Source: an uncultured Gammaproteobacteria bacterium (lineage in GTDB: Bacteria; Pseudomonadota; Gammaproteobacteria; Pseudomonadales; Pseudohongiellaceae). Taken from it: a DNA stretch of 52,877 nucleotides. Of the stretch, positions 38,135 to 48,186 are shown piece after piece; position 1 is the first letter of the stretch, and each line of letters opens with the position of its first letter. The notes below the pieces were generated by a model. That model did not search any database. It saw nothing but the letters and a program-made list of their open reading frames with translations, and had not been told where the DNA came from. The stretch lies in contig CAJXSF010000018.1 in assembly GCA_913061515.1 (NCBI GenBank), positions 1-52,877 of the forward strand, in the 5' to 3' direction. A program made the translations under genes and the position numbers.

Positions 38135-40555
38135 CTAGTCTCCCATCCAACGCAAGCGATTTGCATTGAGCACCACAAGGACTGATGAGGCACTCATGCC
38201 AAGTGCCGCTAGCCAAGGGGGTAATAAACCTAGCAAGGCAAAGGGGATAGCCGTCAAGTTATAACACAAGGCCCAAGTGATATTTTGCCGGATGACTCTC
38301 TGGCATCGCTTGGCAAAATTCAAAGTCATTGGAATGAGTGATAAGTCTGGGGTCAAAAGAGTGGCATCTGCGCACTGTTGTACCACTAAGTCTCTGGGCG
38401 CTATAGCGACTGAACAGCTGGCAGCTGCCATGGCGCCAGCATCGTTCACGCCGTCGCCGATCATAAGAACCGATGCGTCTACGCCTAGACGGCGAATATG
38501 AGCTATTTTGTCTTCGGGAGTAAGCCCAATATAGATTTCGTCGACCTGCAACGAATTCGCAATGCGCTCACCTTCACTAGAGGCATCACCACTGAGAATC
38601 GCGGTTTTTAAGCCGTTGCTTCTTAGTGTCGATATTAACGTGCCAGCCTCCAGACGTACTGCGTCTTGCAATTTAAACCACGCAAGAGGGCGCGTGCTTG
38701 CAAGCATTACCCAATGTCCTTCGCGTGTAGGTGGAGTCAGTGTTGCGTGAGCTTGGCTGGCAAAAGTCGGTTTACCTATTCGATACTCTATGCCTTCAAT
38801 TACGCCAGAGATGCCGCCTTCTTGACTAAGGCTGACATTGCCTGCCATTAGATCTGTCGCGGCGGTGAACGCTTGCGCGATAGGGTGTTGGCTATATTGT
38901 TCTAATGTGCTGGCAATGATTAGACACTGGTCGGCAGAGAGATCAGCAAGTGGCTGCACGTCAATCAGTTGCAAGCGCGCTTGCGTTAGCGTACCAGTTT
39001 TATCAAACACTACGGTGTCGATATTGGCTAATCGTTCTAGCAAGCTGCCGTCTCGAATTAGCAACCCTTTGTTTCGGAGGGCAGTTGTAGCCACGGTGCT
39101 GGCCACGGGGGTGGCCAGTGATAGCGCACAAGGACAGGCGACCACTAAAACTGTTAAGGCAATGACTATGTAGTCCGGTGAGCCGGAGAGAAACCAAAAT
39201 ATTCCAGCGGCAAATGATAGGCTTAGAACGCTAGCGATGAACCACATAGAGGCGCGGTCCGCTAGTCGTGACCAATAAGGGCGATAGGCGCTCGCCTCGT
39301 CATACAGGGTTTTTATTTGCTCAATTAGAAATTCTTGCGCAGGGCATTGCGCACGGATGAGCAACGGAGCGTCATGGTTATTAGCGCCCGCTAGAACTCT
39401 TGCACCAGGACTTTTTATCGATGCAATCGACTCGCCTGTAAAGGCGGCCTCGCTCACACTGCTGCGCCCTTTCACCACAATGCCATCTGCCGCTATCGGT
39501 TCACCTGGAGCAACATACAACAAGTCATTGGTTTGGATTTTCGATGAGGCAATTGATTCATAGACATCTTTGCCATTGCTTTTACGTACTCTTGTGACTG
39601 TGCTAGGCAGTAATTTTAACAAGGCATCTTCATTGTCTTGAAAATGTTGTTGTGACACTAGCTCGACAAAACGCCCAATGAGCAAGAAGAAGGTGAACAT
39701 GCATGCAGTGTCAAAATAAACGCTACTGCCCATTGTTAAAGTGTTGAAAACACTAAGCCCCCATGCTGCTAGAATCGCAAGCGATACAGGGAAATCCATA
39801 CCAAGTTGGTGGTGTTTGAGTGCCAGATAAGCCCCTCGGTGAAAGGGGGCTGCACTATAAAATACGACGGGTAGACTCAAGGCTAAGCTTGCCCATCGCA
39901 ATAAGGTTTCGTAGAGCGGATCCATACCGCTAGCCGCATTGTCAGCGGTGGCTGGACCTGCAAAATACGATGCCAATGCAAACATCATAACTGGCATCAT
40001 CCCTATGCCTGCCACGCCCAAACGCACCAGCATGTCTTTTTTCTGTTTTTCTAAACTTAGCCGAACACTCCCTTCGCGATAGGGCATAGGAGAGTAACCT
40101 AAACGACGAATGAGCGTGATTAGTGCCTCGGAGTTTAGTGCGTCGCTGTAGCGTAAACGCACACGGCGTTTTGCAAAGCTGATCTGTACATCATTCACAC
40201 CTTCCTGCTTGCATAGCACTTGTTCGAGTAACCATACGCAAGCTACACAGCGTATGTCAGGAATGACCAAGCGTAATTCTTTGCTGCCATCGGCAAGGGT
40301 GGTTTCACTGCTGGCGTAATCTGCAAATTTTATTTCAGTAGAATCAGTATGGGGGTTGGGAATCTCGCTTTGACACTTTTCGCGATATTCATAGAATGAT
40401 TTCAATCCCATATTGTTGATAAGCTGAGCGGCACCTGCACAGCCATGGCAGCAAAATAGCGCCTCATTGCCAGCAATGGGTGCGGTAACTGCCTGCGCAG
40501 TCGGCATTGCAGACTGACAGTGGAAACAGTGGCTCATGTGGACGGAATCGAGCAT
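38135..40555 (-). CDS. ccoI: Copper-translocating P-type ATPase CcoI (FixI) of the cbb3 locus
   Basis: 806 aa. An N-terminal Cys-rich cap (CFHCQ, then CHGCAGAAQ) precedes a heavy-metal domain with RCVACVW. Eight membrane helices include the metal path CPC (VVACPCALSLATPVA). The P domain has DKTGTLTQ and GDGVNDAGAMAAA. CcoI exports copper for the CcoN binuclear centre. The ATG overlaps the ccoH stop by one base; a second ATG at 40537 (MSHCFHC) is an alternative start. Confidence 0.94.
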   Translation of the reverse strand: MLDSVHMSHCFHCQSAMPTAQAVTAPIAGNEALFCCHGCAGAAQLINNMGLKSFYEYREKCQSEIPNPHTDSTEIKFADYASSETTLADGSKELRLVIPDIRCVACVWLLEQVLCKQEGVNDVQISFAKRRVRLRYSDALNSEALITLIRRLGYSPMPYREGSVRLSLEKQKKDMLVRLGVAGIGMMPVMMFALASYFAGPATADNAASGMDPLYETLLRWASLALSLPVVFYSAAPFHRGAYLALKHHQLGMDFPVSLAILAAWGLSVFNTLTMGSSVYFDTACMFTFFLLIGRFVELVSQQHFQDNEDALLKLLPSTVTRVRKSNGKDVYESIASSKIQTNDLLYVAPGEPIAADGIVVKGRSSVSEAAFTGESIASIKSPGARVLAGANNHDAPLLIRAQCPAQEFLIEQIKTLYDEASAYRPYWSRLADRASMWFIASVLSLSFAAGIFWFLSGSPDYIVIALTVLVVACPCALSLATPVASTVATTALRNKGLLIRDGSLLERLANIDTVVFDKTGTLTQARLQLIDVQPLADLSADQCLIIASTLEQYSQHPIAQAFTAATDLMAGNVSLSQEGGISGVIEGIEYRIGKPTFASQAHATLTPPTREGHWVMLASTRPLAWFKLQDAVRLEAGTLISTLRSNGLKTAILSGDASSEGERIANSLQVDEIYIGLTPEDKIAHIRRLGVDASVLMIGDGVNDAGAMAAASCSVAIAPRDLVVQQCADATLLTPDLSLIPMTLNFAKRCQRVIRQNITWALCYNLTAIPFALLGLLPPWLAALGMSASSVLVVLNANRLRWMGD

Positions 40556-41061
40556 TAGAAGTCCAATCTATCCAATGGGGTTTCTATTCGGCGACGAAGG
40601 CGCCAGTCATTGTCAGCGCCTCTTAACTCCACATACCAAACGCCGCGTTGTGCAAATATACTTTGTAGTGTCGACTCGTTTGCAACAAAACGTTCATTAG
40701 TGCTCGCCGTGAACATCAAGCTAATGTCTTGGGCGCTGTCAGAGACATGAAATAGCTCAAGTGTGAGATAAGGCTCCTCGCTGCCGGTGAGCAAAATAGT
40801 CGCGCTCTGGCTGTCATCATTTAGCATTAGGCTGGCCTGGATGTCTAAGGCAACCGCCATCTCATCAAGAGCGCGAAGCTGATTGATGCCTTGCCCATCT
40901 TTATAATAAGTGTCTACCACTACGTCATCTGGATAGAGCAACGCGGTGCTAAACATCAAGATGCCAAACAGCACTGCAGCAAATGGTACAGTCATTAAGA
41001 CCCATGGCCAACGATGCCGGTACCAATGATCGGGAGTTGCTTGTGTGCCGTTAATGCTCAT
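40555..41061 (-). CDS. ccoH: FixH-family protein CcoH of the cbb3 oxidase locus
   Basis: 168 aa. The N-terminus (HWYRHRWPWVLMTVPFAAVL) runs into one membrane helix and then VVDTYYKDGQGINQ, the FixH pattern, followed by a periplasmic beta-rich domain. CcoH takes part in late assembly of the cbb3 complex. It lies 16 bases behind ccoG. Confidence 0.9.
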   Translation of the reverse strand: MSINGTQATPDHWYRHRWPWVLMTVPFAAVLFGILMFSTALLYPDDVVVDTYYKDGQGINQLRALDEMAVALDIQASLMLNDDSQSATILLTGSEEPYLTLELFHVSDSAQDISLMFTASTNERFVANESTLQSIFAQRGVWYVELRGADNDWRLRRRIETPLDRLDF

Positions 41062-41077
41062 AGTAATGCTCCTGGCC

Positions 41078-42541
41078 TTAACGCTGCGTGGTTAATGGTT
41101 GTGGGCCAAAGAATCGACTTTCTGTTGTCGTATGTAAGTTTTTCCCAGCATTTTGGGTGACCGATTCCAGTTGAAAATCAAACTCGGTGTTGAAACTGTT
41201 TAGTTCATCTGGATTGGCCTGCACGCGAATAATTAACTCATGCATCTGTCTTGCTGGGACGGAAATCAATTCGTCTGGCAGGATGCGCGCGTTGGGTAGG
41301 CCAATGGTGTGTAATTGGTACTGGCGATCATCGTCCGTCATATTGATGACCTTTAAGGTGTATACGTTTTCAATTAATCCACCTGCCACCTCTTGATAGA
41401 GTTGACCTCTGTCACGCAACACATCAAGGCGTAAGGGTGTGCGGGTCAATAACACTGCGCTGAAGAGTCCAAGTAATACCAGCAGAGCAACACCGTATCC
41501 TAATAATTTGGGGCGTTTCCAAGTCCATTCTCCACCGGCCATTTTGTTTAATGTGGTGTAAGAGATTAACCCTTTCGGGTAGGCCATTTTATCCATGATC
41601 GAGTCGCAGGCATCGATGCAGCGTGCACAGCCGATGCACTCGTATTGCAGCCCGTTGCGGATATCGATGCCTGTGGGGCACACCTGAACGCATAATGTGC
41701 AATCAATGCAATCACCCAGGCCTTGTGCTTGGTAGTCGCTACCTTTTTTGCGCGATCCTCGTTGTTCTCCACGAGCGGGATCATAAGAAATAATCAGGGT
41801 GTCTTTATCAAACATTGCTGACTGGAAGCGTGCATAGGGGCACATGTAGATGCATACTTGTTCGCGCATCCAACCGGCATTGATAAATGTGGCCAAGGTA
41901 AAGAAGACTGTCCAAGCGACAGCAGTGAGGGGTAGTTGCCATTGCCAAGCATCAACAACAAGATCCCTGATTCCGTAAAAATAGCCGATGAACGTGATGC
42001 CAGTAAGAGCGGCGAATCCAAACCACATACAGTACTTGAGGCCACGGCGCCAAACCTTGTTCCATCCGGCTGCGTTGAATCCGCCTTTGCTGAACAGCGA
42101 AGGGGTTTTATCGAGCTTTATTCTTTGGTGGCGCTCTCCCTCGGCAATTTGCTCGGCCCATGAAAAAATGGCTGTCCAAACTGTTTGTGGGCAGGTGTAG
42201 CCACACCACACGCGCCCCCATAGGGTTGTCACAAAAAATAGCCCCATAGCCGCGATGGCGAGTGTCCACATCAGAAGGACGAAGTCTTGCGGCCACAAAG
42301 TGAGCCAGAATATATGGAATTGCTGTTGAGACAGGTCGAAGAACAAGGCTTGCCTGCCCTCGATTTGCAACCACGGTGCTAGAAAATAACCTAGTAGCAA
42401 CGGCCAACCGGTGTAAACGCGAATATATTGGAAAAAACCTTCCATAGAGCGGATATAGATTTTTTCTTTTTTCTCATAGAGATTGAAGACGCGCGAATCG
42501 ACGTCTTCAGGGATTATCTCTTGTGTCGGTATTCGGTCCAT
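41078..42541 (-). CDS. ccoG: cbb3 oxidase accessory protein CcoG (FixG/RdxA), polyferredoxin
   Basis: 487 aa from ATG 42541; a TTG at 42550 would add three residues. Membrane helices surround a cytoplasmic ferredoxin part with CGYTCPQTVW, CIYMCPYARFQS, CIDCTLCVQVCPTGID and CIGCARCIDACDSIMDKM. The C-terminal region is an Ig-like periplasmic domain. FixG has been shown in other bacteria to reduce copper(II) for oxidase assembly. It starts 9 bases after ccoP. Confidence 0.94.
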   Translation of the reverse strand: MDRIPTQEIIPEDVDSRVFNLYEKKEKIYIRSMEGFFQYIRVYTGWPLLLGYFLAPWLQIEGRQALFFDLSQQQFHIFWLTLWPQDFVLLMWTLAIAAMGLFFVTTLWGRVWCGYTCPQTVWTAIFSWAEQIAEGERHQRIKLDKTPSLFSKGGFNAAGWNKVWRRGLKYCMWFGFAALTGITFIGYFYGIRDLVVDAWQWQLPLTAVAWTVFFTLATFINAGWMREQVCIYMCPYARFQSAMFDKDTLIISYDPARGEQRGSRKKGSDYQAQGLGDCIDCTLCVQVCPTGIDIRNGLQYECIGCARCIDACDSIMDKMAYPKGLISYTTLNKMAGGEWTWKRPKLLGYGVALLVLLGLFSAVLLTRTPLRLDVLRDRGQLYQEVAGGLIENVYTLKVINMTDDDRQYQLHTIGLPNARILPDELISVPARQMHELIIRVQANPDELNSFNTEFDFQLESVTQNAGKNLHTTTESRFFGPQPLTTQR

Positions 42542-42550
42542 AGGGCTCAA

Positions 42551-43423
42551 CTACAGTTGTAGGCTTTTTACATAGGCGCTCAGAATGTGGACTTTGTCTT
42601 CGCCTAGACGTTGCGCGAATGCTGGCATTTGTCCATTACGACCGTGGCGAATACTCTCCTCGATTCGCAAGCGTGAATTGCCATAAAGCCATATTTCATT
42701 GTTCAACGCCGGTGCTCCTAGCATGGGCTGACCACCGCCATCGGGACCATGACAGGCAACGCAGAACATGTCGTAACGTGCCTTACCTGCCTCTGCCACG
42801 GTAGGGTCGACTTCACGCCCAGCGAGTTGACTCACATACTCTGCTACCTCGGTTACGCCTTCGTCCTGTAGCGCGGCTTCCCAAGAAGGCATCATGGCAT
42901 TGCGCCCCCCTAAGATGGTCGTCTTAATCTGCTCGGCATCTCCACCCCATAACCATTCACTGTCAGTGAGGTTCGGAAAGCCAGCACTGCCAGTGCCAGC
43001 GGTGCCGTGACAAACGGAACAATTGGTTGCAAATAATCGACGCCCCATGCGCATGGCGGCGGTATCGTGCACTAATTCATCAATAGGAATGGCCGCATAT
43101 TGAGCAAAGATGGGGCCATAGCGTTCATCTGCCTGCTGTTGATCACTCTCTAAAGCGCCGGTTTGTGTCCAGCCGCCTAGGCCTGCAAAATTGCCAAGCC
43201 CGGGGTAATAAAGAAGGTAGCCCACTCCGAACACAATAGTGATGATAAACCCCCAGAACCACCAAGCTGGAAGTGGGTTGTCATACTCTTCAATCCCATC
43301 GTAGGAGTGCCCAGTAGTTTTCCCAGGATTACTAGTAGAGCGATTCAAATACAAAATCAGGAAAAAGGTGAGCAACGAACCTAGAGTGCCGACCACCACA
43401 AACCAACTAAAACCAGTACTCAT
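42551..43423 (-). CDS. ccoP: cbb3 cytochrome c oxidase subunit III (diheme) CcoP
   Basis: 290 aa. The N-terminal membrane part includes DGIEEYDNPLPAWWFWGF, the CcoP signature. Two c-type heme motifs follow, CSVCH and CVACH, each with a downstream Met ligand candidate. It carries electrons from soluble cytochrome c toward CcoO and CcoN. Its start overlaps the ccoQ stop by 4 bases. Confidence 0.95.
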   Translation of the reverse strand: MSTGFSWFVVVGTLGSLLTFFLILYLNRSTSNPGKTTGHSYDGIEEYDNPLPAWWFWGFIITIVFGVGYLLYYPGLGNFAGLGGWTQTGALESDQQQADERYGPIFAQYAAIPIDELVHDTAAMRMGRRLFATNCSVCHGTAGTGSAGFPNLTDSEWLWGGDAEQIKTTILGGRNAMMPSWEAALQDEGVTEVAEYVSQLAGREVDPTVAEAGKARYDMFCVACHGPDGGGQPMLGAPALNNEIWLYGNSRLRIEESIRHGRNGQMPAFAQRLGEDKVHILSAYVKSLQL

Positions 43424-43602
43424 GATGATTGTTCCTCTCGCTGCGCTGGGGTACCCGCCTCAGCATCGTCTTCAATAAAGGGCAGTAGTGCGTCTTGCTC
43501 GAAGCGCTCTTTTCGGCTTGAGCCATAGGCCCACCATACAACGGCCGTAAAACCAATGGCACAAAGCACGGTGGCGAGGCTGCGAAAATCGGTAATATCC
43601 AT
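43420..43602 (-). CDS. ccoQ: cbb3 oxidase small subunit CcoQ
   Basis: 60 aa. One membrane helix (ATVLCAIGFTAVVWWAYGSS) with an acidic cytoplasmic tail, at the conserved position between ccoO and ccoP. CcoQ stabilises the complex under oxygen. It starts 2 bases after ccoO and overlaps ccoP by 4 bases. Confidence 0.92.
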   Translation of the reverse strand: MDITDFRSLATVLCAIGFTAVVWWAYGSSRKERFEQDALLPFIEDDAEAGTPAQREEQSS

Positions 43603-43604
43603 GC

Positions 43605-44210
43605 TTATCGTCTCTCCGTGATTAAGGTGCCGAGCTGCTGCAAATAGGCAATAATCGCATCTGCCTCGGTGCTGTTCTCTAAGCCCACTGTGGCATTTTC
43701 GATATCTTCGTCGGTATAGGGCACGCCAAGGGTTTGCAGAGCAGCGAGTTTCTTCGGTAATACCTCAAGGTCGATAGCGCGTTCAAATAGCCATGGATAA
43801 GACGGCATGATGGATCCAGGGACTACAGAGCGCGGGTCTAGCAGGTGGGCGCGGTGCCAATCATCGCTGTAAAGCTGACCTACGCGCGCTAGATCTGGGC
43901 CGGTACGCTTGGAGCCAAAAACAAAAGGATGGTCATAGACGAGCTCTCCAGCCACTGAATAGTGACCGTAACGCTCTACCTCGGCGCGCAGCGGACGGAT
44001 CATCTGCGAATGGCAGACCGTGCATCCCTCTCGGATATAAATATCTCGTCCCTCGAGGGCTAGGGGCGGCAGAGGCTCTAAACCATCGATCGGTTCTGTC
44101 ACGACCTTCTGCGACATGAGTGGCACGATTTCGACGATGCCACCGAAGCTCACAGCAACGATGATCAGTACGATCATTAGACCAATATTCTTTTCGATAA
44201 AGTCGTTCAT
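43605..44210 (-). CDS. ccoO: cbb3 cytochrome c oxidase subunit II (monoheme) CcoO
   Basis: 201 aa. A signal-anchor helix ([19 protein letters not shown]) is followed by the c-type heme motif [12 protein letters not shown] and [10 protein letters not shown]. It passes electrons to CcoN. It overlaps ccoN by 4 bases. Confidence 0.95.
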   Translation of the reverse strand: MNDFIEKNIGLMIVLIIVAVSFGGIVEIVPLMSQKVVTEPIDGLEPLPPLALEGRDIYIREGCTVCHSQMIRPLRAEVERYGHYSVAGELVYDHPFVFGSKRTGPDLARVGQLYSDDWHRAHLLDPRSVVPGSIMPSYPWLFERAIDLEVLPKKLAALQTLGVPYTDEDIENATVGLENSTEADAIIAYLQQLGTLITERR

Positions 44211-45691
44211 GCGTGCGCCCCCTGTACGTTTGAGTCAATTAAGTCGTCTGCAGGCAGGGGGTTCGCTAACGCGAGTTGCCGTGTTTTCCAAATGTTATAG
44301 GCCATTACGAGCATGCCAGCGAAGAAGATCGCGCCGCCAATGAAGCGTACGACATAGCCTGCATAACTTGCTTCGACTGATTCGATGAAGCTGTAGGTCA
44401 GCGTACCGTCACTGTTGACCGCGCGCCACATAAGCCCTTGCATCAAGCCGTTAACCCACATAGAAACGATATAAAGCACCGTGCCGATGGTGGACAGCCA
44501 AAAGTGCAAGTCTATTAATTTGACGCTGTACATCGCGCCAGCCCTACGGCCATACATTAAGGGGATTAAATGATACATCGAACCAATGGAGATCATCGCT
44601 ACCCAGCCTAAGGCGCCAGAGTGGACGTGGCCGATAGTCCAATCGGTATAGTGGGATAGGGCGTTGACCGACTTGATAGACATCATCGGCCCTTCGAAAG
44701 TCGACATTCCGTAGAAAGATAGAGACACGATTAAGAATTTTAGGATTGGATCGGTGCGTAACTTATCCCAAGCGCCGGAAAGCGTCATGATGCCGTTTAT
44801 CATCCCGCCCCAAGATGGCGCCAAGAGTACTAATGACATGGCCATGCCGACGCTCTGTGTCCAGTCGGGCAGAGAGGTGAAGTGCAAATGGTGAGGGCCG
44901 GCCCAAACATAGATGGCGATCAAAGCCCAGAAATGCACAACGGACAGTCTGTAGGAATAAACTGGCCGTTCGGCTTGTTTGGGCACGAAGTAATACATAA
45001 TGCCCAAGAAACCTGCGGTGAGGAAAAAGCCCACGGCATTGTGTCCGTACCACCACTGCACCAGGGCATCAACGGTGCCTGAATATACAGAGTAGGATTT
45101 CGTTAAGGTGACAGGTAGAGCAAGGCTATTGATGATGTGAAGAATAGCCACCGCAATGATAAAAGCGCCGAAGAACCAGTTGGCGACATAAATATGTTTT
45201 TCTTTTCGTTTGGTGATCGTGCCAAAGAACACGATGGCATAGCAAATCCAGACGATGGCAATCAGCACATCGATTGGCCATTCCAATTCAGCGTATTCTT
45301 TCGAGGAAGTTAGGCCCATAGGGAGCGTTATGGCCGCGGCCACAATGACTGCTTGCCAGCCCCAGAACACGAAGGCGGCTAGACGGTCTGAAATGAGCCT
45401 TGTGTGGCAGGTGCGCTGCACTACAAAAAGCGATGTTGCCATTAGCGCACTGCCGCCAAATGCAAAGATCACCGCATTCGTATGCAATGGCCTAAGGCGG
45501 CCAAAACTCAGCCAAGAAGTGTCGAAGTTTAGCGCAGGCCAGGCTAGTTGGGCTGCGATAAAGACGCCGACTAACATACCAACGATGCCCCAAACTACGG
45601 TCATGATGGCAAACTGATGAACAACTTTGTAGTTGTAACGGGTGGGAGCTGTCATGCGATATTTCCAATGCTTTGCCGATGACATGGTCAT
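44207..45691 (-). CDS. ccoN: cbb3 cytochrome c oxidase subunit I (catalytic) CcoN
   Basis: 494 aa. About 12 membrane helices carry the heme and CuB histidines: [35 protein letters not shown] and [12 protein letters not shown]. The subunit reduces oxygen to water with high affinity and pumps protons, so the locus supports growth at low oxygen. The start could also be ATG 45655 ([12 protein letters not shown]), which has a better-placed GGAA. The 285-base gap to the divergent TonB receptor shows no convincing FNR/Anr box or -10/-35 pair. Confidence 0.96.
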   Translation of the reverse strand: MTMSSAKHWKYRMTAPTRYNYKVVHQFAIMTVVWGIVGMLVGVFIAAQLAWPALNFDTSWLSFGRLRPLHTNAVIFAFGGSALMATSLFVVQRTCHTRLISDRLAAFVFWGWQAVIVAAAITLPMGLTSSKEYAELEWPIDVLIAIVWICYAIVFFGTITKRKEKHIYVANWFFGAFIIAVAILHIINSLALPVTLTKSYSVYSGTVDALVQWWYGHNAVGFFLTAGFLGIMYYFVPKQAERPVYSYRLSVVHFWALIAIYVWAGPHHLHFTSLPDWTQSVGMAMSLVLLAPSWGGMINGIMTLSGAWDKLRTDPILKFLIVSLSFYGMSTFEGPMMSIKSVNALSHYTDWTIGHVHSGALGWVAMISIGSMYHLIPLMYGRRAGAMYSVKLIDLHFWLSTIGTVLYIVSMWVNGLMQGLMWRAVNSDGTLTYSFIESVEASYAGYVVRFIGGAIFFAGMLVMAYNIWKTRQLALANPLPADDLIDSNVQGAHA

Positions 45692-45976
45692 ACGGAGTGG
45701 AAGATTTTCGACAGGCAGATTACGGTCAGCGAAAAAGCTGATGATTTCGCCGGTCTCTAAGGCTAGGACAACCTTTTCGGCAAGGTGCTCCTAGCAAACC
45801 ATGCCATTTTCCGTTCAATGACAATCAGTTTCTCTGAGCTAGCGCAAAGTTTGTTAAGGTATGTTCTAACTGTGGCAAAAAAGTTATTTTTGCCGCTTCA
45901 AATGAGAATAAATTGCATCGACATGCGTTTTTTTATAGCGTACGCACTTATTTTATCGGCAAGGGCACTAAAAAGA

Positions 45977-48130
45977 ATGAAATATCCCCTCCAAAAATCT
46001 CTACTCGCAGCATCTATATTGCTCGCAACTACTTGTTTTACTGCAAATTCCTACTCGCAAGAAATAAACGCAGACGACTCGACTGTGCGTTATCCGTCGA
46101 GTTATTTCACTGAGTGGGCCCCTACAACAGCACAAGATATGATCAACCGTATCCCAGGGGTCGGTAATATCACTGGCGGTGGTGGTGGCTTTGGCGGCGG
46201 TGGCGGCGGTCGTGGGCTTGGCGCTGGTGGGGGCGACGAGATTCTGATCGATGGCAAGCGGATGGCCGGTAAGGGAAACTCCTCAAGCGATACCCTGTCT
46301 AGAATTACAGCTGCACAAGTGGACTATATCGAGATTATTCGCGGCACCTCGGGTGCGCTGGATGTGCGCAGTAGTGGGCAAATCGTGAATGTGGTCCTGC
46401 TTGAAGCGCTTGATGCGAATACAATCTCTTATCAAGTGAATGCTGATCGCTATCCCGATGGAGAAGTAATGCCCGGTGGCTCTATCGCCTACAGCGGTCA
46501 AGCCGGTGCGCTGAGCTATGTACTCAGTGCGGTTATCGAACCCCGATACGATTACTACCTAAGCAAAGAAACCAGCCGTCTTGGTGACTGGTCTTTAAAT
46601 GATGAGGTGCGCGAGGATCGTGTTCGAGATCGCCGCGACTATATTTATTCCACGAATTTAGCTTATGACATCAATGAGCGTAGCAGCGCGCGTCTAAATG
46701 GCTTAATAGCTACGCGGGACAGTGAAAACGCCGTGATGCGCTATATCACTGACTTGCGAACAAACCCCAGCACACTTGCCGTGGCGCGCGAAGACTCGCC
46801 TCGTGATGAGGATGAATGGGAAATTGGAGGAGATTACGAATACAACTTCGCCAATGGTCAGCGTTTCAAAGTGCTGTTTATTACGAATGAGTCCAATAAT
46901 TCACGAGTACTCGAGCGCTATGATGTATTCGCCGACGGGACTGAAGAGAAAGATTTGTATTTGGCTACCGCTAGCACCAACAGAGAGCGCATTGTTCGTG
47001 GCTCCCATACGATGAGCATCTTCGACGGACAAGATGTCGAATTTGGTGTTGAGCGCGCTCAAACAATTCTAGACTCTAGTCTGCGCTACGGCCTTCCTAG
47101 CAGCACGGGCACGCCGTCTGCGGATTTTGGAGGCTTGGTGCCACAAGCGGTGTCGATTGCAGACTCGACAGTCGAGGAAGTTCGCATAGAACCTTTTTTG
47201 GTGCATAACTGGCAGATTAGCCCCAGAATGTCATTAGAAAGCTCTCTCGTGTATGAGATGTCGGAGATTACTCAAACGGGTGATGCAACAAATCAACGTG
47301 ATTTCGCATTCTTGAAACCAAAGCTCGATTGGCGTTTCGATGTCACACAGAACTTTCAAGTGAACTGGACAGCGCAAAAGTCTGTGCGTCAACTCAGCTT
47401 CAGTGATTTCGTAGCCACTAGCGACAATCAAGACAATGACCGGAACACAATGGCAGGCAACGCCAATCTCAAGCAAGAGCAGGTGCTACGCACTCAGCTA
47501 GGGTTTGAATACCGCTTGGCCGATGATATTGGCGTTGTAGAAGGGGATGTTTTCTGGATGAAACATTTAGATGTCATCGATCGCATGGACATCTCAACGT
47601 CGCCAACCAATTTAGATTCCACTAACGGCAATATTGGCGATGGCATCATGTACGGGGCCAACCTAAGCGCTAGCATTCGTATGAACATGATTAATATGCC
47701 CAATCTGCTAGTGACCTCTAGTGTCAATGTGCAAGACTCGGAAATTACTGACCCGTTTCTGGGGGTAGATCGTCGGTTCTCCAACTACAGCCGTGGGCGT
47801 TTGCAATTAGGTTTCCGTCACGATATTCCAAGTCTAAAGCTCAACTATGGCATGAATTGGAATAACCGGTTTGATGGCAATATGTTGCGCACCGATATCG
47901 ATGATATTGAATATTATGCCGGTGACCCCAATGTACAGTTGTTCCTCGAGTTTGTTGCCTTTGATGGAATAACATTCCGCTTCGATGCGCGCAACGCAAC
48001 GCGCAACAATCAGTGTCGAGAGCGTCATCGCTATCTTGGCCCGATTACTAGCGGTATCATTGAGGAATATGAAGACCAATGCGGCACTGGCGGCCGTGTG
48101 GTTTCTTTGAAAATCAACGGTACTTTCTAA
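45977..48130 (+). CDS. TonB-dependent receptor with glycine-rich insertion in the plug
   Basis: 717 aa from ATG 45977, chosen because the signal peptide (MKYPLQKSLLAASILLATTC, cleavage near SYSQ) begins there; the open frame upstream adds 64 residues without a leader. The plug shows TTAQDMINRIPGVG, then a stretch almost entirely of Gly at 66-86, then EILIDGKRMAGKG and VDYIEIIRGTSGALDVRSSG. The barrel ends with a C-terminal Phe (SLKINGTF). The substrate is unknown. It is divergent from ccoN and followed by a GC-rich hairpin and an MscS-type channel gene. Confidence 0.88.
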   Translation: MKYPLQKSLLAASILLATTCFTANSYSQEINADDSTVRYPSSYFTEWAPTTAQDMINRIPGVGNITGGGGGFGGGGGGRGLGAGGGDEILIDGKRMAGKGNSSSDTLSRITAAQVDYIEIIRGTSGALDVRSSGQIVNVVLLEALDANTISYQVNADRYPDGEVMPGGSIAYSGQAGALSYVLSAVIEPRYDYYLSKETSRLGDWSLNDEVREDRVRDRRDYIYSTNLAYDINERSSARLNGLIATRDSENAVMRYITDLRTNPSTLAVAREDSPRDEDEWEIGGDYEYNFANGQRFKVLFITNESNNSRVLERYDVFADGTEEKDLYLATASTNRERIVRGSHTMSIFDGQDVEFGVERAQTILDSSLRYGLPSSTGTPSADFGGLVPQAVSIADSTVEEVRIEPFLVHNWQISPRMSLESSLVYEMSEITQTGDATNQRDFAFLKPKLDWRFDVTQNFQVNWTAQKSVRQLSFSDFVATSDNQDNDRNTMAGNANLKQEQVLRTQLGFEYRLADDIGVVEGDVFWMKHLDVIDRMDISTSPTNLDSTNGNIGDGIMYGANLSASIRMNMINMPNLLVTSSVNVQDSEITDPFLGVDRRFSNYSRGRLQLGFRHDIPSLKLNYGMNWNNRFDGNMLRTDIDDIEYYAGDPNVQLFLEFVAFDGITFRFDARNATRNNQCRERHRYLGPITSGIIEEYEDQCGTGGRVVSLKINGTF

Positions 48131-48137
48131 CGCTGAT

Positions 48138-48167
48138 GCCCCCGACCGGCACTTGCCGGTCGGGGGC
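48138..48167. repeat. Strong GC-rich hairpin between the TonB receptor and mscS genes
   Basis: A perfect 14-bp inverted repeat (GCCCCCGACCGGCA and its complement) with a 2-base centre, beginning 7 bases after the receptor stop and ending 19 bases before the mscS ATG. No T tract follows, so it is not a standard intrinsic terminator. It could protect the receptor mRNA end or limit read-through into mscS. Confidence 0.7.
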
Positions 48168-48186
48168 AACTCACTATAGGATTTTA

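Noticed and set aside
45815..45828. FNR/Anr-like box TCAATGACAATCAG between ccoN and the TonB receptor
   Set aside because: Only 7 of 10 consensus positions match and no -10 is found at the expected distance for ccoN, so oxygen control of the cbb3 operon is plausible but not shown by this site.
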